Assembly (NCBI GenBank): GCA_903860085.1
Contig: CAIOPD010000097.1
Location: 1 to 8,446, forward strand
DNA length: 8,446 nt
Direction: 5' to 3'
Source: an uncultured Pseudomonadota bacterium
Lineage (GTDB): Bacteria > Pseudomonadota > Gammaproteobacteria > Burkholderiales > Methylophilaceae
Position numbers and translations under genes: made by a program. The notes below the pieces were generated by a model, which was not told the DNA's origin, did no database searches, and saw nothing but the letters and a program-made list of their open reading frames with translations. Numbering within the stretch: position 1 is the first letter of the stretch; every line of letters begins with the position of its first letter. Below are positions 1-5,754 of the stretch, piece after piece.

Positions 1-176
1 GAGGTTACGCGGCTAAAGAAATCTTTTATCGTGTTTGTGGCTTTATTTCAAATGCGGCAGTTGTCGCTATGGTAAATCATGCGAATTATGATGGCACAAA
101 TTATCCTAATGATATGAAGGCGCTAGATATTCCACTTGCTGCACGCTTTATTTCTTTAGCTCATATGTTTGAGTAA
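1..176 (+). CDS. 3' end of an HD-GYP-like domain protein (5' end outside window)
   Basis: The frame is open from the left edge (first full codon at base 3) to TAA at 174-176, giving the last 57 residues of a longer protein. The run NHANYDGTNYP followed by ALDIPLAARFISLAHMFE matches the HD-GYP pattern HHExxDGxGYP...IPLxARIxxxADxFD. HD-GYP domains are metal-dependent cyclic-di-GMP phosphodiesterases, usually attached to sensor or receiver domains. Two things are odd. The HHE signature reads NHA and the GYP reads NYP, so metal binding and catalysis are probably lost in this part. The protein also stops right after the MFE that matches the usual VFD, where family members normally run on for tens of residues. 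It could be a non-catalytic sensor or effector, or a decayed gene. The HD dyad itself lies outside the window and cannot be checked. Confidence 0.6.
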   Translation, partial: GYAAKEIFYRVCGFISNAAVVAMVNHANYDGTNYPNDMKALDIPLAARFISLAHMFE

Positions 177-194
177 TTGATCGCCTGCTTAGTG

Positions 195-211
195 TCGCGC
201 GCGAGTTTTTC
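195..211 (+). terminator. Possible weak terminator after the HD-GYP-like gene
   Basis: TCGCGCGCGA (195-204) is a perfect 10-bp palindrome, followed by g and then a run of five T (206-210). Folded as RNA it gives only about three stem pairs around a four-base loop, so it would be a weak intrinsic terminator. It sits 18 bases after the stop codon, which is the right place. Confidence 0.3.
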
Positions 212-267
212 TTAATGTATGGTTTTTGGCAGCAAGGCATTAAAAAATTTAATTCATCAAGAAATTT

Positions 268-289
268 GTAAGGTTTGAGTAAGTTTCGA
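268..289 (+). repeat. Two tandem imperfect 11-bp direct repeats upstream of the small secreted protein gene
   Basis: GTAAGGTTTGA (268-278) is followed directly by GTAAGTTTCGA (279-289), with nine of eleven positions identical. An 11-bp period places both copies on the same face of the helix. This is the spacing of direct-repeat sites bound by OmpR/PhoB-type response regulators. The second copy also starts a small inverted repeat, GTAAG (279-283) with CTTAC (292-296). A role as an activator site for the gene starting at 378 is inference; no clear -10 box was found between them. Confidence 0.35.
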
Positions 290-377
290 GGCTTACGATT
301 ACGTCCATGGTGAAAGACGAAACATGTTTCTTAACCAGCTTTGTTAACACAATACTTACTTATTTTTGGAGATTAAA

Positions 378-635
378 ATGAACAAATTATTAGCAACATT
401 ATTAGCTGGCGCTTTTGCATTATCTTTAGGCTCAGTAGCATTTGCAGCAGACGCTGCTAAACCAGTTGAAGCAGCTAAAGCTCCGGCAGTTACGGCGACA
501 AAAGAAGTGAAAGCTGAAGTAGCTAAACCAGTTGAAGAGGCTAAAGTGGCACCAGTTAAAGCCAAGAAACATGTAGCTAAGGCAAAAAAAGAAACCGCTA
601 AAAAAGTTGAAATGGTTGAACCAGCAACAAAATAA
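378..635 (+). CDS. Small exported Lys/Ala/Pro-rich protein, unknown function
   Basis: I do not recognise a named family. The 85-residue product starts with a typical Sec signal peptide: basic MNK, a hydrophobic core to about residue 19, and an AFA/AD signal peptidase I site after residue 23. This leaves a mature protein of about 62 residues, so it is probably periplasmic or secreted. The mature part is low-complexity, built almost only of A, K, V, P, E and T, with no Cys or aromatic residue. By my count it has 15 Lys against 9 acidic residues, with most charge in the C-terminal half (KAKKHVAKAKKETAKK). AKPVE occurs twice, as part of a 36-bp duplication with a 66-bp period. The start is ATG 378, preceded by GGAG at 368-371 with a 6-base spacer; an in-frame TTG at 366 overlaps that site and is rejected. 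The gene stands alone, with a strong terminator behind it. Possible roles (envelope or DNA/polyanion binding, structural filler) are guesses. Confidence 0.8.
   Translation: MNKLLATLLAGAFALSLGSVAFAADAAKPVEAAKAPAVTATKEVKAEVAKPVEEAKVAPVKAKKHVAKAKKETAKKVEMVEPATK
456..557 (+). repeat. Internal 36-bp direct duplication in the secreted protein gene
   Basis: GCTAAACCAGTTGAAG occurs exactly at 456-471 and again at 522-537. The following 20 bases of each copy (472-491 and 538-557) are also clearly related. The period is 66 bp, or 22 codons, so the reading frame is kept and AKPVE is repeated. This suggests that the protein grew by in-frame duplication. Confidence 0.75.
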
Positions 636-639
636 CTAC

Positions 640-672
640 TGACACAGACCTTTAAGGTTTTTGTTAGTGTCA
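640..672 (+). other. Stem-loop after the small secreted protein gene
   Basis: TGACAC (640-645) pairs with GTGTCA (667-672). Inside it, AGACC (646-650) pairs with GGTTT (656-660, one G-U) around a TTTAA loop. It begins four bases after the stop codon and lies directly before the intrinsic terminator. It may protect the 3' end of the mRNA from exonucleases. No function is proven. Confidence 0.45.
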
Positions 673-673
673 C

Positions 674-702
674 AAAGGGCGGAGTATCCGCCCTTTTTCT
701 TT
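674..702 (+). terminator. Strong rho-independent terminator of the small secreted protein gene
   Basis: AAAGGGCGGA (674-683), a three-base loop GTA and TCCGCCCTTT (687-696) form a perfect 10-bp stem with a GC-rich core. The T-rich run TTTTTCTTT (694-702) begins in the descending arm. The flanking A and T bases would also let it act on the minus strand, but no minus-strand gene ends here. It isolates the secreted protein gene from the fasciclin gene downstream. Confidence 0.92.
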
Positions 703-833
703 GCGTCAGTTACATCTTAATTATCACGACAGACTGCTTGTAAATTAGGGGTTAACATAAATAATAAGTTACTCAAATTTCTTAAATAAAATCGTTTTAA
801 TCAGAAAGGTGTGCAACTTGTCTTAGTGCGTGT

Positions 834-842
834 TGCCATAAT
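834..842 (+). promoter_or_regulatory. Candidate extended -10 promoter for the fasciclin gene
   Basis: TGCCATAAT matches the extended -10 form TGnTATAAT with one mismatch. Transcription would start near 849, leaving a leader of about 53 bases before ATG 902. No good -35 box lies at 16-18 bp spacing, which extended -10 promoters can tolerate. The call rests on the motif alone. Confidence 0.35.
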
Positions 843-848
843 CATTCG

Positions 849-882
849 TCACAGTATCAGCTGTGAGAAATGATAGGTCACA
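849..882 (+). promoter_or_regulatory. Alternating TCACA / TGTGA / TCACA half-sites in the fasciclin leader
   Basis: TCACAG (849-854) and CTGTGA (861-866) form a perfect inverted repeat around six bases. The same TGTGA (862-866) can also pair with TCACA at 878-882 across 11 bases. The two pairings exclude each other. They lie at and just after the predicted transcription start, so they could be an operator for a dimeric regulator or alternative leader hairpins. The first pair has the half-sites in reversed order relative to a CRP site (TGTGA-N6-TCACA), and the second has the wrong spacing, so I do not call a CRP site. Confidence 0.35.
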
Positions 883-901
883 ATTTAATTTAGGAAAATT
901 T

Positions 902-1393
902 ATGAAGAAAGTATTACTGGTAACTTTGTTAGCGCTAGGCATATCAAATGCTGCATTTGCTGATGATATTGTGGACTCAGCTATTGCTGACGGTTCTCTA
1001 AAGACATTGGTCACAGCACTCAAAGCAGCGGGTCTAGTTGACACATTAAAAGGCGCAGGTCCATTTACTGTATTTGCACCTAATGATGCCGCTTTTGCCA
1101 AATTACCAAAAGCAAAATTAGATGCATTGCTGAACGATAAAGAAGCGCTTACGAAATTGCTGACTTACCATGTAGTAGCTGGGAAAATTAGTGCGGCAGA
1201 TGTGCAGGCCGGCAAAGTGAAAACGGTGGAAGGCCATGACTTGAATCTATCAGTGGCTGATGGTGTTAAAGTCAATGGTATTGGGGTAATTGGTGGTGGT
1301 GATATTAAAGCCGATAATGGCGAAATTCACGTGATTGAAACAGTATTAATACAAGGAGTTGATAACAAAAAGAAAGCTAGTAAAAAGAAATAA
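902..1393 (+). CDS. Exported single-domain fasciclin (FAS1/BIgH3) protein
   Basis: The 163-residue product has a signal peptide (MKK, hydrophobic core, cleavage after A20 at AFA/DD) and one FAS1 domain from about residue 21 to 153. FAS1 landmarks are present in order: the H1 box GPFTVFAPNDAAF (53-65), LLTYHVVAGK (86-95) and the closing IHVIETVLI (142-150). FAS1 domains act in adhesion or protein contacts outside the cytoplasm; the ligand of such bacterial single-domain members is generally unknown. The usual FAS1 length is about 130-140 residues, so the domain is complete. The C-terminal tail after residue 153 is short and very basic (NKKKASKKK). The start is ATG 902 with AGGA at 892-895 and a 6-base spacer. 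An upstream GTG at 863 would add 13 residues before the signal peptide and has no fitting ribosome site, so I reject it. The gene appears monocistronic. Confidence 0.93.
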   Translation: MKKVLLVTLLALGISNAAFADDIVDSAIADGSLKTLVTALKAAGLVDTLKGAGPFTVFAPNDAAFAKLPKAKLDALLNDKEALTKLLTYHVVAGKISAADVQAGKVKTVEGHDLNLSVADGVKVNGIGVIGGGDIKADNGEIHVIETVLIQGVDNKKKASKKK

Positions 1394-1431
1394 TTGTATC
1401 TTAACTGTTTAAACTTAGTATGAATCCCCGT

Positions 1432-1482
1432 CCTTTCTGCTCAGTCGATACCTAAACCTGAGGTCAGAGAGGGCGTTATTTT
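1432..1482 (+). terminator. Probable terminator of the fasciclin gene
   Basis: CCTTTCTG (1432-1439) pairs with CAGAGAGG (1465-1472, one G-U). Directly inside, CTCAG (1440-1444) pairs with CTGAG (1458-1462), with a two-base bulge (1463-1464) and a 13-base loop. This 13-bp imperfect stem is followed by GCG and then TTATTTT (1476-1482). The position, 38 bases after the stop, and the T-rich tail fit an intrinsic terminator for the plus strand only. The bulge and the broken T-run make it less than canonical. Confidence 0.5.
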
Positions 1483-1514
1483 AAAATTCAATTAAAGATA
1501 ATCGTTTTTGATTG

Positions 1515-1534
1515 CACGCCAATTAATTGGTGTG
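1515..1534. repeat. 20-bp near-perfect palindrome in the convergent intergenic gap
   Basis: Two 10-bp arms, CACGCCAATT and AATTGGTGTG, meet with no spacer; only the fourth pair departs from perfect symmetry (G opposite T). Neither strand has a T-run after it, so it does not look like an intrinsic terminator. It lies behind the fasciclin terminator and 67 bases past the end of the dedA-family gene. It could be a binding site for a dimeric protein or a processing hairpin in a read-through transcript. Confidence 0.6.
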
Positions 1535-1600
1535 AATTAGACAGGTAAGTTTAAATTGACAACGATTGCTAGATAATAGCTACTAATAGGGTTTTTTTTA

Positions 1601-2212
1601 TTAGTTCTGCTGAAAGTGACGTCGTAAATACCATGCGACGAATACCGCACCTAGCAAAGCAATAATGTAATGGAATTGGTGAAAGTATGCTTTTAGCATA
1701 ACCCAGTTTTCTCCAAATTTCATGCCTACGTACGCTAAAATAAAGCACCAAATGAGTGATCCAACAAAGGTATAGGCAATAAACTTAGGCATATTCATAC
1801 GCGCAACTCCCGCAGGAAAGGCGATAAAGGTGCGCACTGCAGGCAATAGACGGGCGATAAAGATAATAATGTCGCCATGCTTGGCAAACCAGTCATCGGC
1901 CATATTTAAATCTTTGTGCGAAATGAGTATGTATTTCCCGTACTTTTCTACAAGCGGCCTGCCTCCGTACATTCCAAGATAATAAGCAGGTATTGAACCG
2001 AGTACGCAGCCTAAGGCGCCAGCCACTGCCACTATCCACAGCACCAATTCGCCCTTAAATACCAAGAAGCCGGCAAACGGCATAATGATTTCAGAGGGTA
2101 ATGGAATGCAAGCAGATTCAATTGCCATCAGCAGCACAATCCCAGCGTATCCCATACTTGAGATTACACCCATGATCCACACTGCAATTAATGTGATTAG
2201 TTTTTCCAGCAT
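1601..2212 (-). CDS. DedA-family integral membrane protein (SNARE-associated/VTT domain)
   Basis: The 203-residue protein has the length and pattern of DedA-family inner-membrane proteins. It has an N-terminal hydrophobic segment, the re-entrant-loop motif ESACIPLPSE (32-41, with acidic E32 and E41), a Gly-rich membrane segment (about 58-80), a cytosolic stretch, the signature FIARLLPAVRTFIAFPAG (118-135, with R121, P124, R127), and two C-terminal membrane helices ending in a basic tail. DedA proteins include flippases that recycle undecaprenyl phosphate or phosphatidylethanolamine, and loss often affects proton motive force and cell division. Which lipid this one handles cannot be read from the sequence. 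The ATG is 9 bp after the mfd stop, with AGGA at 2220-2223 overlapping that stop, so it is likely co-transcribed and translationally coupled with mfd. A 7-bp inverted repeat at 1582-1605 spans its stop codon but lacks a T-run. Confidence 0.93.
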   Translation of the reverse strand: MLEKLITLIAVWIMGVISSMGYAGIVLLMAIESACIPLPSEIIMPFAGFLVFKGELVLWIVAVAGALGCVLGSIPAYYLGMYGGRPLVEKYGKYILISHKDLNMADDWFAKHGDIIIFIARLLPAVRTFIAFPAGVARMNMPKFIAYTFVGSLIWCFILAYVGMKFGENWVMLKAYFHQFHYIIALLGAVFVAWYLRRHFQQN

Positions 2213-2216
2213 AATT

Positions 2217-2224
2217 TTGTCCTA
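2217..2224 (-). promoter_or_regulatory. dedA-family ribosome binding site overlapping the mfd stop codon
   Basis: Read on the minus strand, the mfd stop TAG (2224-2222) runs directly into GAC, making TAGGAC. AGGA at 2223-2220 is then 7 bases from the downstream ATG. Ribosomes ending on mfd would therefore stand on the initiation site of the next gene, the usual arrangement for translational coupling or reinitiation. Confidence 0.7.
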
Positions 2225-5200
2225 AACAAACTCTTTTAATAATACTTTTATAAAGTCTACACGATGACTGACCTCTTCTAAATTCACAGTCATTCTAAAC
2301 TTGTCTGGCCCGTTCATACGGCAACGTCTATCTCGCTGTAATAAGGCAATTAACTTAGTAGGGTCAATGTCGGCCTTAGGGTCAAATTGTAATTGGATGG
2401 CTTCACTGCTGGCGTCAATTTTAACAATCCCAATGGCTTTGGCAGCAATTCTAAGTCTATGGCAAGCAATTAGTGTTTCACCTTGCTCAGGTAACAAGCC
2501 AAAGCGGTCAATCAGTTCTTCTTGTAGGTTATCTAGTGCTTCCTCCTCGTCACAATTGGCTAAGCGCTTATATACCACTAGTCGCTCGTGTACGTCTTGA
2601 CAATAATCTTTGGTAAGCAGAGCTGGGGTGTGTAGATTAATCTCAGTCGCAACGCCAAGTGGCGCATTTAGATCCGGTTCTTTGCCGGCTTTCAGCTGTT
2701 TCACCGCATGATTAAGCATGTCTGAATATAGGTGGAAACCAATCTCTTGCATTTCACCACTTTGACTATCACCGAGCAGTTCACCCGCCCCGCGAATTTC
2801 TAAATCATGCATGGCTAGGTGGAAGCCAGCACCTAAGTCTTCCATTAACTGAATCGCGTCTAAACGTTTTTGTGCTTGCACACTAATTTTGCGATCTGGG
2901 TCAGTCAATAGATAAGCGTAGGCTTGGTGATGAGACCTGCCAACGCGACCTCTTAACTGGTGCATTTGTGCTAGACCAAACATATCAGCTTTATTCAAGA
3001 TGATGGTGTTGGCGGTCGGCACATCAATACCGGTTTCAATAATGGTAGTGCAAAGTAGTAAGTTATAACGTTGATTATAGAAGTCGCGCATCACATGTTC
3101 TAGCTCACGCTCACGCAACTGGCCATGAGCTACAGCGATGCGCGCATCAGGCAATATGCGCTCTAACTTTTCACGCATAGAGTGGATGGTAGCGACTTCA
3201 TTATGCAAGAAGTACACTTGGCCTCCACGCTTAAACTCGCGCATTGCCGCCTCGCGAATAATGCCTTCGGAATAATCGGTGTGAAAGGTTTTTATGCTGA
3301 GGCGTTTTTGTGGTGGCGTGGTGATGATAGAAAACTCACGTAATCCTTCCATCGCCATGCTTAGTGTTCGCGGAATCGGTGTGGCGGTGAGGGTCAAGAT
3401 ATCAACCTCAGCGCGCAGCGCTTTCAACTGTTCTTTTTGACGTACGCCAAAGCGATGCTCTTCATCAAGGACTACTAAGCCTAAGTTTTTAAATTTTACA
3501 TCTTTTTGTATCAGCCTGTGCGTGCCGATAATAATGTCTATTTCCCCTGCAGCTAGACCTCGCAAAGCCTCTGTCTGTTCTTTGCCAGTCCTAAACCGTG
3601 AGATTTCAGCAATTTTAATGGGCCAGTCGGCAAAGCGATCTTTAAAGTTATTGTAGTGTTGCTCAGCTAATAGCGTCGTTGGTACTAATACTGCGACTTG
3701 ACGCCCACCCATAACGGCTACAAACGCCGCCCGTAGGGCAACTTCTGTTTTCCCAAAGCCAACATCCCCACACACCAAACGGTCCATTGGACGACCAGAT
3801 TGCATGTCTTTAATCACATTTTCTATGGCTTCTAGTTGATCTGGCGTCTCTTCAAATGGAAAGCCCTCGCAGAACGCTTCGTAATCATGCAAGCTTAATG
3901 TAAAGGCATGGCCACGGCGTGATGCACGCTGTGCATATAGATTTAACAATTCGGCTGCAGTGTCACGGATTTGCTTGAGTGCTTTTTTCTTGGCTTTTTC
4001 CCAATGACCACTCCCAAGCCTATGCAAAGGGGCAGATTCTGGTGGACCACCAGAGTAACGTGAGATTAAGAATAGTTGCGAAACTGGAACATACAGCTTG
4101 TCATCACCAAAATATTCCAATAGCAGAAATTCGGTTTCGCCTTCGCCAAAATCAAGATTAATTAATCCTTTGTAACGTCCAACCCCATGCTGCTCATGCA
4201 CCACAGGGTCATCCATACGTAGCTCAGAGAGGTCTTTAAGCATACCTTCTGTACTACGCATTTTTTCTTTTTCACGTCGTCGTTGTTGGCGCACTGTGGC
4301 TGCATATAACTCAGCCTCAGTAATGACTGCAATCGCGTTTTTGTCAGAGTTTCCTAGAGAAAAGCCATGATGGAGAGGGGACACTCCTAGCATTACCTTA
4401 GACTTAGAATTAACAAATTCGGCCCAAGTTTCAATTAGATCAGGTTTGATGCCGTAATCTGCAAATAATTGTGAGATGGTTTCACGACGCCCCAAACCTT
4501 CGGCAGCGACTAAAATTCGGCCAGAAAAGTCAGCAATAAAACTTTGTAATTTATGCAGCGGTTTTTCGGCCCGCCGTTCAATATCAAGGGCCGGTAAACC
4601 AATTTTGGTTTTATTGATACTCAGGGTTAGGCGCGTAAATTGGTGGGTTGCGCTAAAAAAGTCTTCCGATTTAATGAGCAGTTTGTCTGGGGTCAGTAAT
4701 GGGCGCTCGGCATCGTGCGCCAGTGTGCGATAACGTGATTGTGCTTCATGCCAGAACTGCTGAGCGCTTAAGTCAAGGTCGCCATGCAGGCAAAGTAAGC
4801 TAGAAATTGGCAGATAATCAAGCAGGGTTGCCGTTTGTTCAAAAAATAGAGGGAGATACCATTCGATGCCGCCGGAGGCGATTCCCTTGCTGACATCTTT
4901 ATAAATTTTTGCGCGCTGTGGATCGCCTTCAAAGGTTTCGCGAAATTGAGATCGGAACTGTGCAACCCCGTTAGCGTCCAGTGGAAATTCTCGTGCCGGT
5001 AATAATCTTATTTCTGGAACTGGGTAAAGACTCCTCTGTGTATCAACATCAAATGTGCGTATGGTTTCAATTTCGTTTCCAAATAAATCTAAACGATAGG
5101 GTAATGCCGAACCCATCGGGAACAGATCAACCAAGCCGCCACGCACGCTAAACTCCCCATGCCCCATCACTTGACTCACGTGATGATAACCAGCCTCTGT

Positions 5201-5647
5201 GCACTGTAGCCGGAGTGCTTCAGTATCTAACGTTTGACCTTTTTTTAGTAGAAAGGTATTGGCACTTAAGTAGGCCTTCGGGCTTAAGCGTATTAACGCT
5301 GTGGCTAAAGGCACGATAATGACATCGCAAGCGTTTTGGCTAATTTGATATAAAGTAGTAAGACGTTCTGAAATTAAATCTGGGTGTGGCGAAAACTGGT
5401 CGTAGGGTAGGGTTTCCCAGTCCGGCAATAAATGCACGGATAAGCTTGGTGCAAAAAAAGGTATTTCTTCGAGTAAGCGCTGGGCATCGAAAGCATTGGC
5501 CGTTAGGATAACCAACGGGGTATTCGGATTTTTTTTCTTTAGATTAAGGGCTAATTCAGCTAGCGCTAAACCGTCTTCACCATTAGTGGCAAGCTCAACT
5601 CGGCTTGATTGGCCTAATTTAGGAATTGGCAGTGATGTTTGCGTCAT
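2222..5647 (-). CDS. mfd: Transcription-repair coupling factor Mfd
   Basis: Mfd is the ATP-driven DNA translocase that dislodges RNA polymerase stalled at lesions and recruits UvrA for nucleotide excision repair. The 1141 residues are close to the E. coli length (1148) and similar along the whole chain. The UvrB-like UvrA-binding module covers about 1-340 (DWETLPYDQFSPH; GEFSVRGGLVDLFPMG). The RNA-polymerase-interacting domain follows at about 475-550 (VVHEQHGVGRYKG from 482). The SF2 translocase core at about 575-950 has Walker A GDVGFGKT (627-634), DEEH (728-731), TATPIPRT, and the TRG region RGRVGRSHH from R899. The autoinhibitory C-terminal domain (RFGLLPEQ) fills the rest. No inactivating change is seen. 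ATG 5647 is preceded in frame by a stop at 5657-5659, so it is the most upstream start, but no clear Shine-Dalgarno precedes it, which suggests modest translation. tldD lies 107 bp upstream and the dedA-family gene 9 bp downstream. Confidence 0.98.
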   Translation of the reverse strand: MTQTSLPIPKLGQSSRVELATNGEDGLALAELALNLKKKNPNTPLVILTANAFDAQRLLEEIPFFAPSLSVHLLPDWETLPYDQFSPHPDLISERLTTLYQISQNACDVIIVPLATALIRLSPKAYLSANTFLLKKGQTLDTEALRLQCTEAGYHHVSQVMGHGEFSVRGGLVDLFPMGSALPYRLDLFGNEIETIRTFDVDTQRSLYPVPEIRLLPAREFPLDANGVAQFRSQFRETFEGDPQRAKIYKDVSKGIASGGIEWYLPLFFEQTATLLDYLPISSLLCLHGDLDLSAQQFWHEAQSRYRTLAHDAERPLLTPDKLLIKSEDFFSATHQFTRLTLSINKTKIGLPALDIERRAEKPLHKLQSFIADFSGRILVAAEGLGRRETISQLFADYGIKPDLIETWAEFVNSKSKVMLGVSPLHHGFSLGNSDKNAIAVITEAELYAATVRQQRRREKEKMRSTEGMLKDLSELRMDDPVVHEQHGVGRYKGLINLDFGEGETEFLLLEYFGDDKLYVPVSQLFLISRYSGGPPESAPLHRLGSGHWEKAKKKALKQIRDTAAELLNLYAQRASRRGHAFTLSLHDYEAFCEGFPFEETPDQLEAIENVIKDMQSGRPMDRLVCGDVGFGKTEVALRAAFVAVMGGRQVAVLVPTTLLAEQHYNNFKDRFADWPIKIAEISRFRTGKEQTEALRGLAAGEIDIIIGTHRLIQKDVKFKNLGLVVLDEEHRFGVRQKEQLKALRAEVDILTLTATPIPRTLSMAMEGLREFSIITTPPQKRLSIKTFHTDYSEGIIREAAMREFKRGGQVYFLHNEVATIHSMREKLERILPDARIAVAHGQLRERELEHVMRDFYNQRYNLLLCTTIIETGIDVPTANTIILNKADMFGLAQMHQLRGRVGRSHHQAYAYLLTDPDRKISVQAQKRLDAIQLMEDLGAGFHLAMHDLEIRGAGELLGDSQSGEMQEIGFHLYSDMLNHAVKQLKAGKEPDLNAPLGVATEINLHTPALLTKDYCQDVHERLVVYKRLANCDEEEALDNLQEELIDRFGLLPEQGETLIACHRLRIAAKAIGIVKIDASSEAIQLQFDPKADIDPTKLIALLQRDRRCRMNGPDKFRMTVNLEEVSHRVDFIKVLLKEFV

Positions 5648-5709
5648 AGGTAAAATTTAAATGCCATGGATAAGGTGCTGCAGATTTGAATTAAGAGTGT
5701 TAGCTTTAG

Positions 5710-5715
5710 ATTATA
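5710..5715 (-). promoter_or_regulatory. Candidate -10 box for mfd
   Basis: On the minus strand the tldD-mfd gap contains a perfect TATAAT (plus-strand ATTATA), 62 bases before the mfd start codon. The region 16-18 bp upstream has no good -35 box (TAGGCT at 17 bp spacing). Immediately before it, GCTGG and CTAGC can form a five-pair hairpin with one G-U, followed by GCCTTT, a very weak candidate for a tldD terminator. It is plausible as an internal promoter that gives mfd its own transcription. Confidence 0.35.
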
Positions 5716-5754
5716 AAGGCGCTAGAATTGCCAGCCTATAACTTGCTTGAAAGA

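Noticed and set aside
356..673. 105-codon minus-strand open frame over the small secreted protein gene
   Set aside because: It mirrors the Ala/Lys-rich codons of the plus-strand gene, giving an A/S/T-rich peptide. It has no family motif, while the plus strand has a signal peptide, ribosome site and terminator.
849..866. CRP-type binding site
   Set aside because: The half-sites are in reversed order (TCACA first, TGTGA second) compared with TGTGA-N6-TCACA. The correctly ordered pair at 862-882 has an 11-base gap instead of 6.
863..901. Upstream GTG start adding 13 residues to the fasciclin protein
   Set aside because: It would put a polar stretch before a normal signal peptide, falls within the inverted repeat, and lacks a fitting ribosome site; ATG 902 has AGGA at ideal spacing.
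823..1101. Minus-strand open frame over the start of the fasciclin gene
   Set aside because: The plus-strand frame has a clear FAS1 domain and ribosome site; the antisense peptide has no recognisable feature.
1582..1605. Terminator for the dedA-family gene
   Set aside because: The 7-bp AT-rich stem has its T-run in the loop on the plus strand and none after it on the minus strand; the stem also includes the stop codon. It may be chance.
2301..2600. Plus-strand open frame opposite the mfd C-terminal region
   Set aside because: It is antisense to well-conserved Mfd sequence, with no ribosome site or family similarity. The same applies to plus-strand frames at 3979-4161, 4476-4733, 6161-6403 and 7582-7776.
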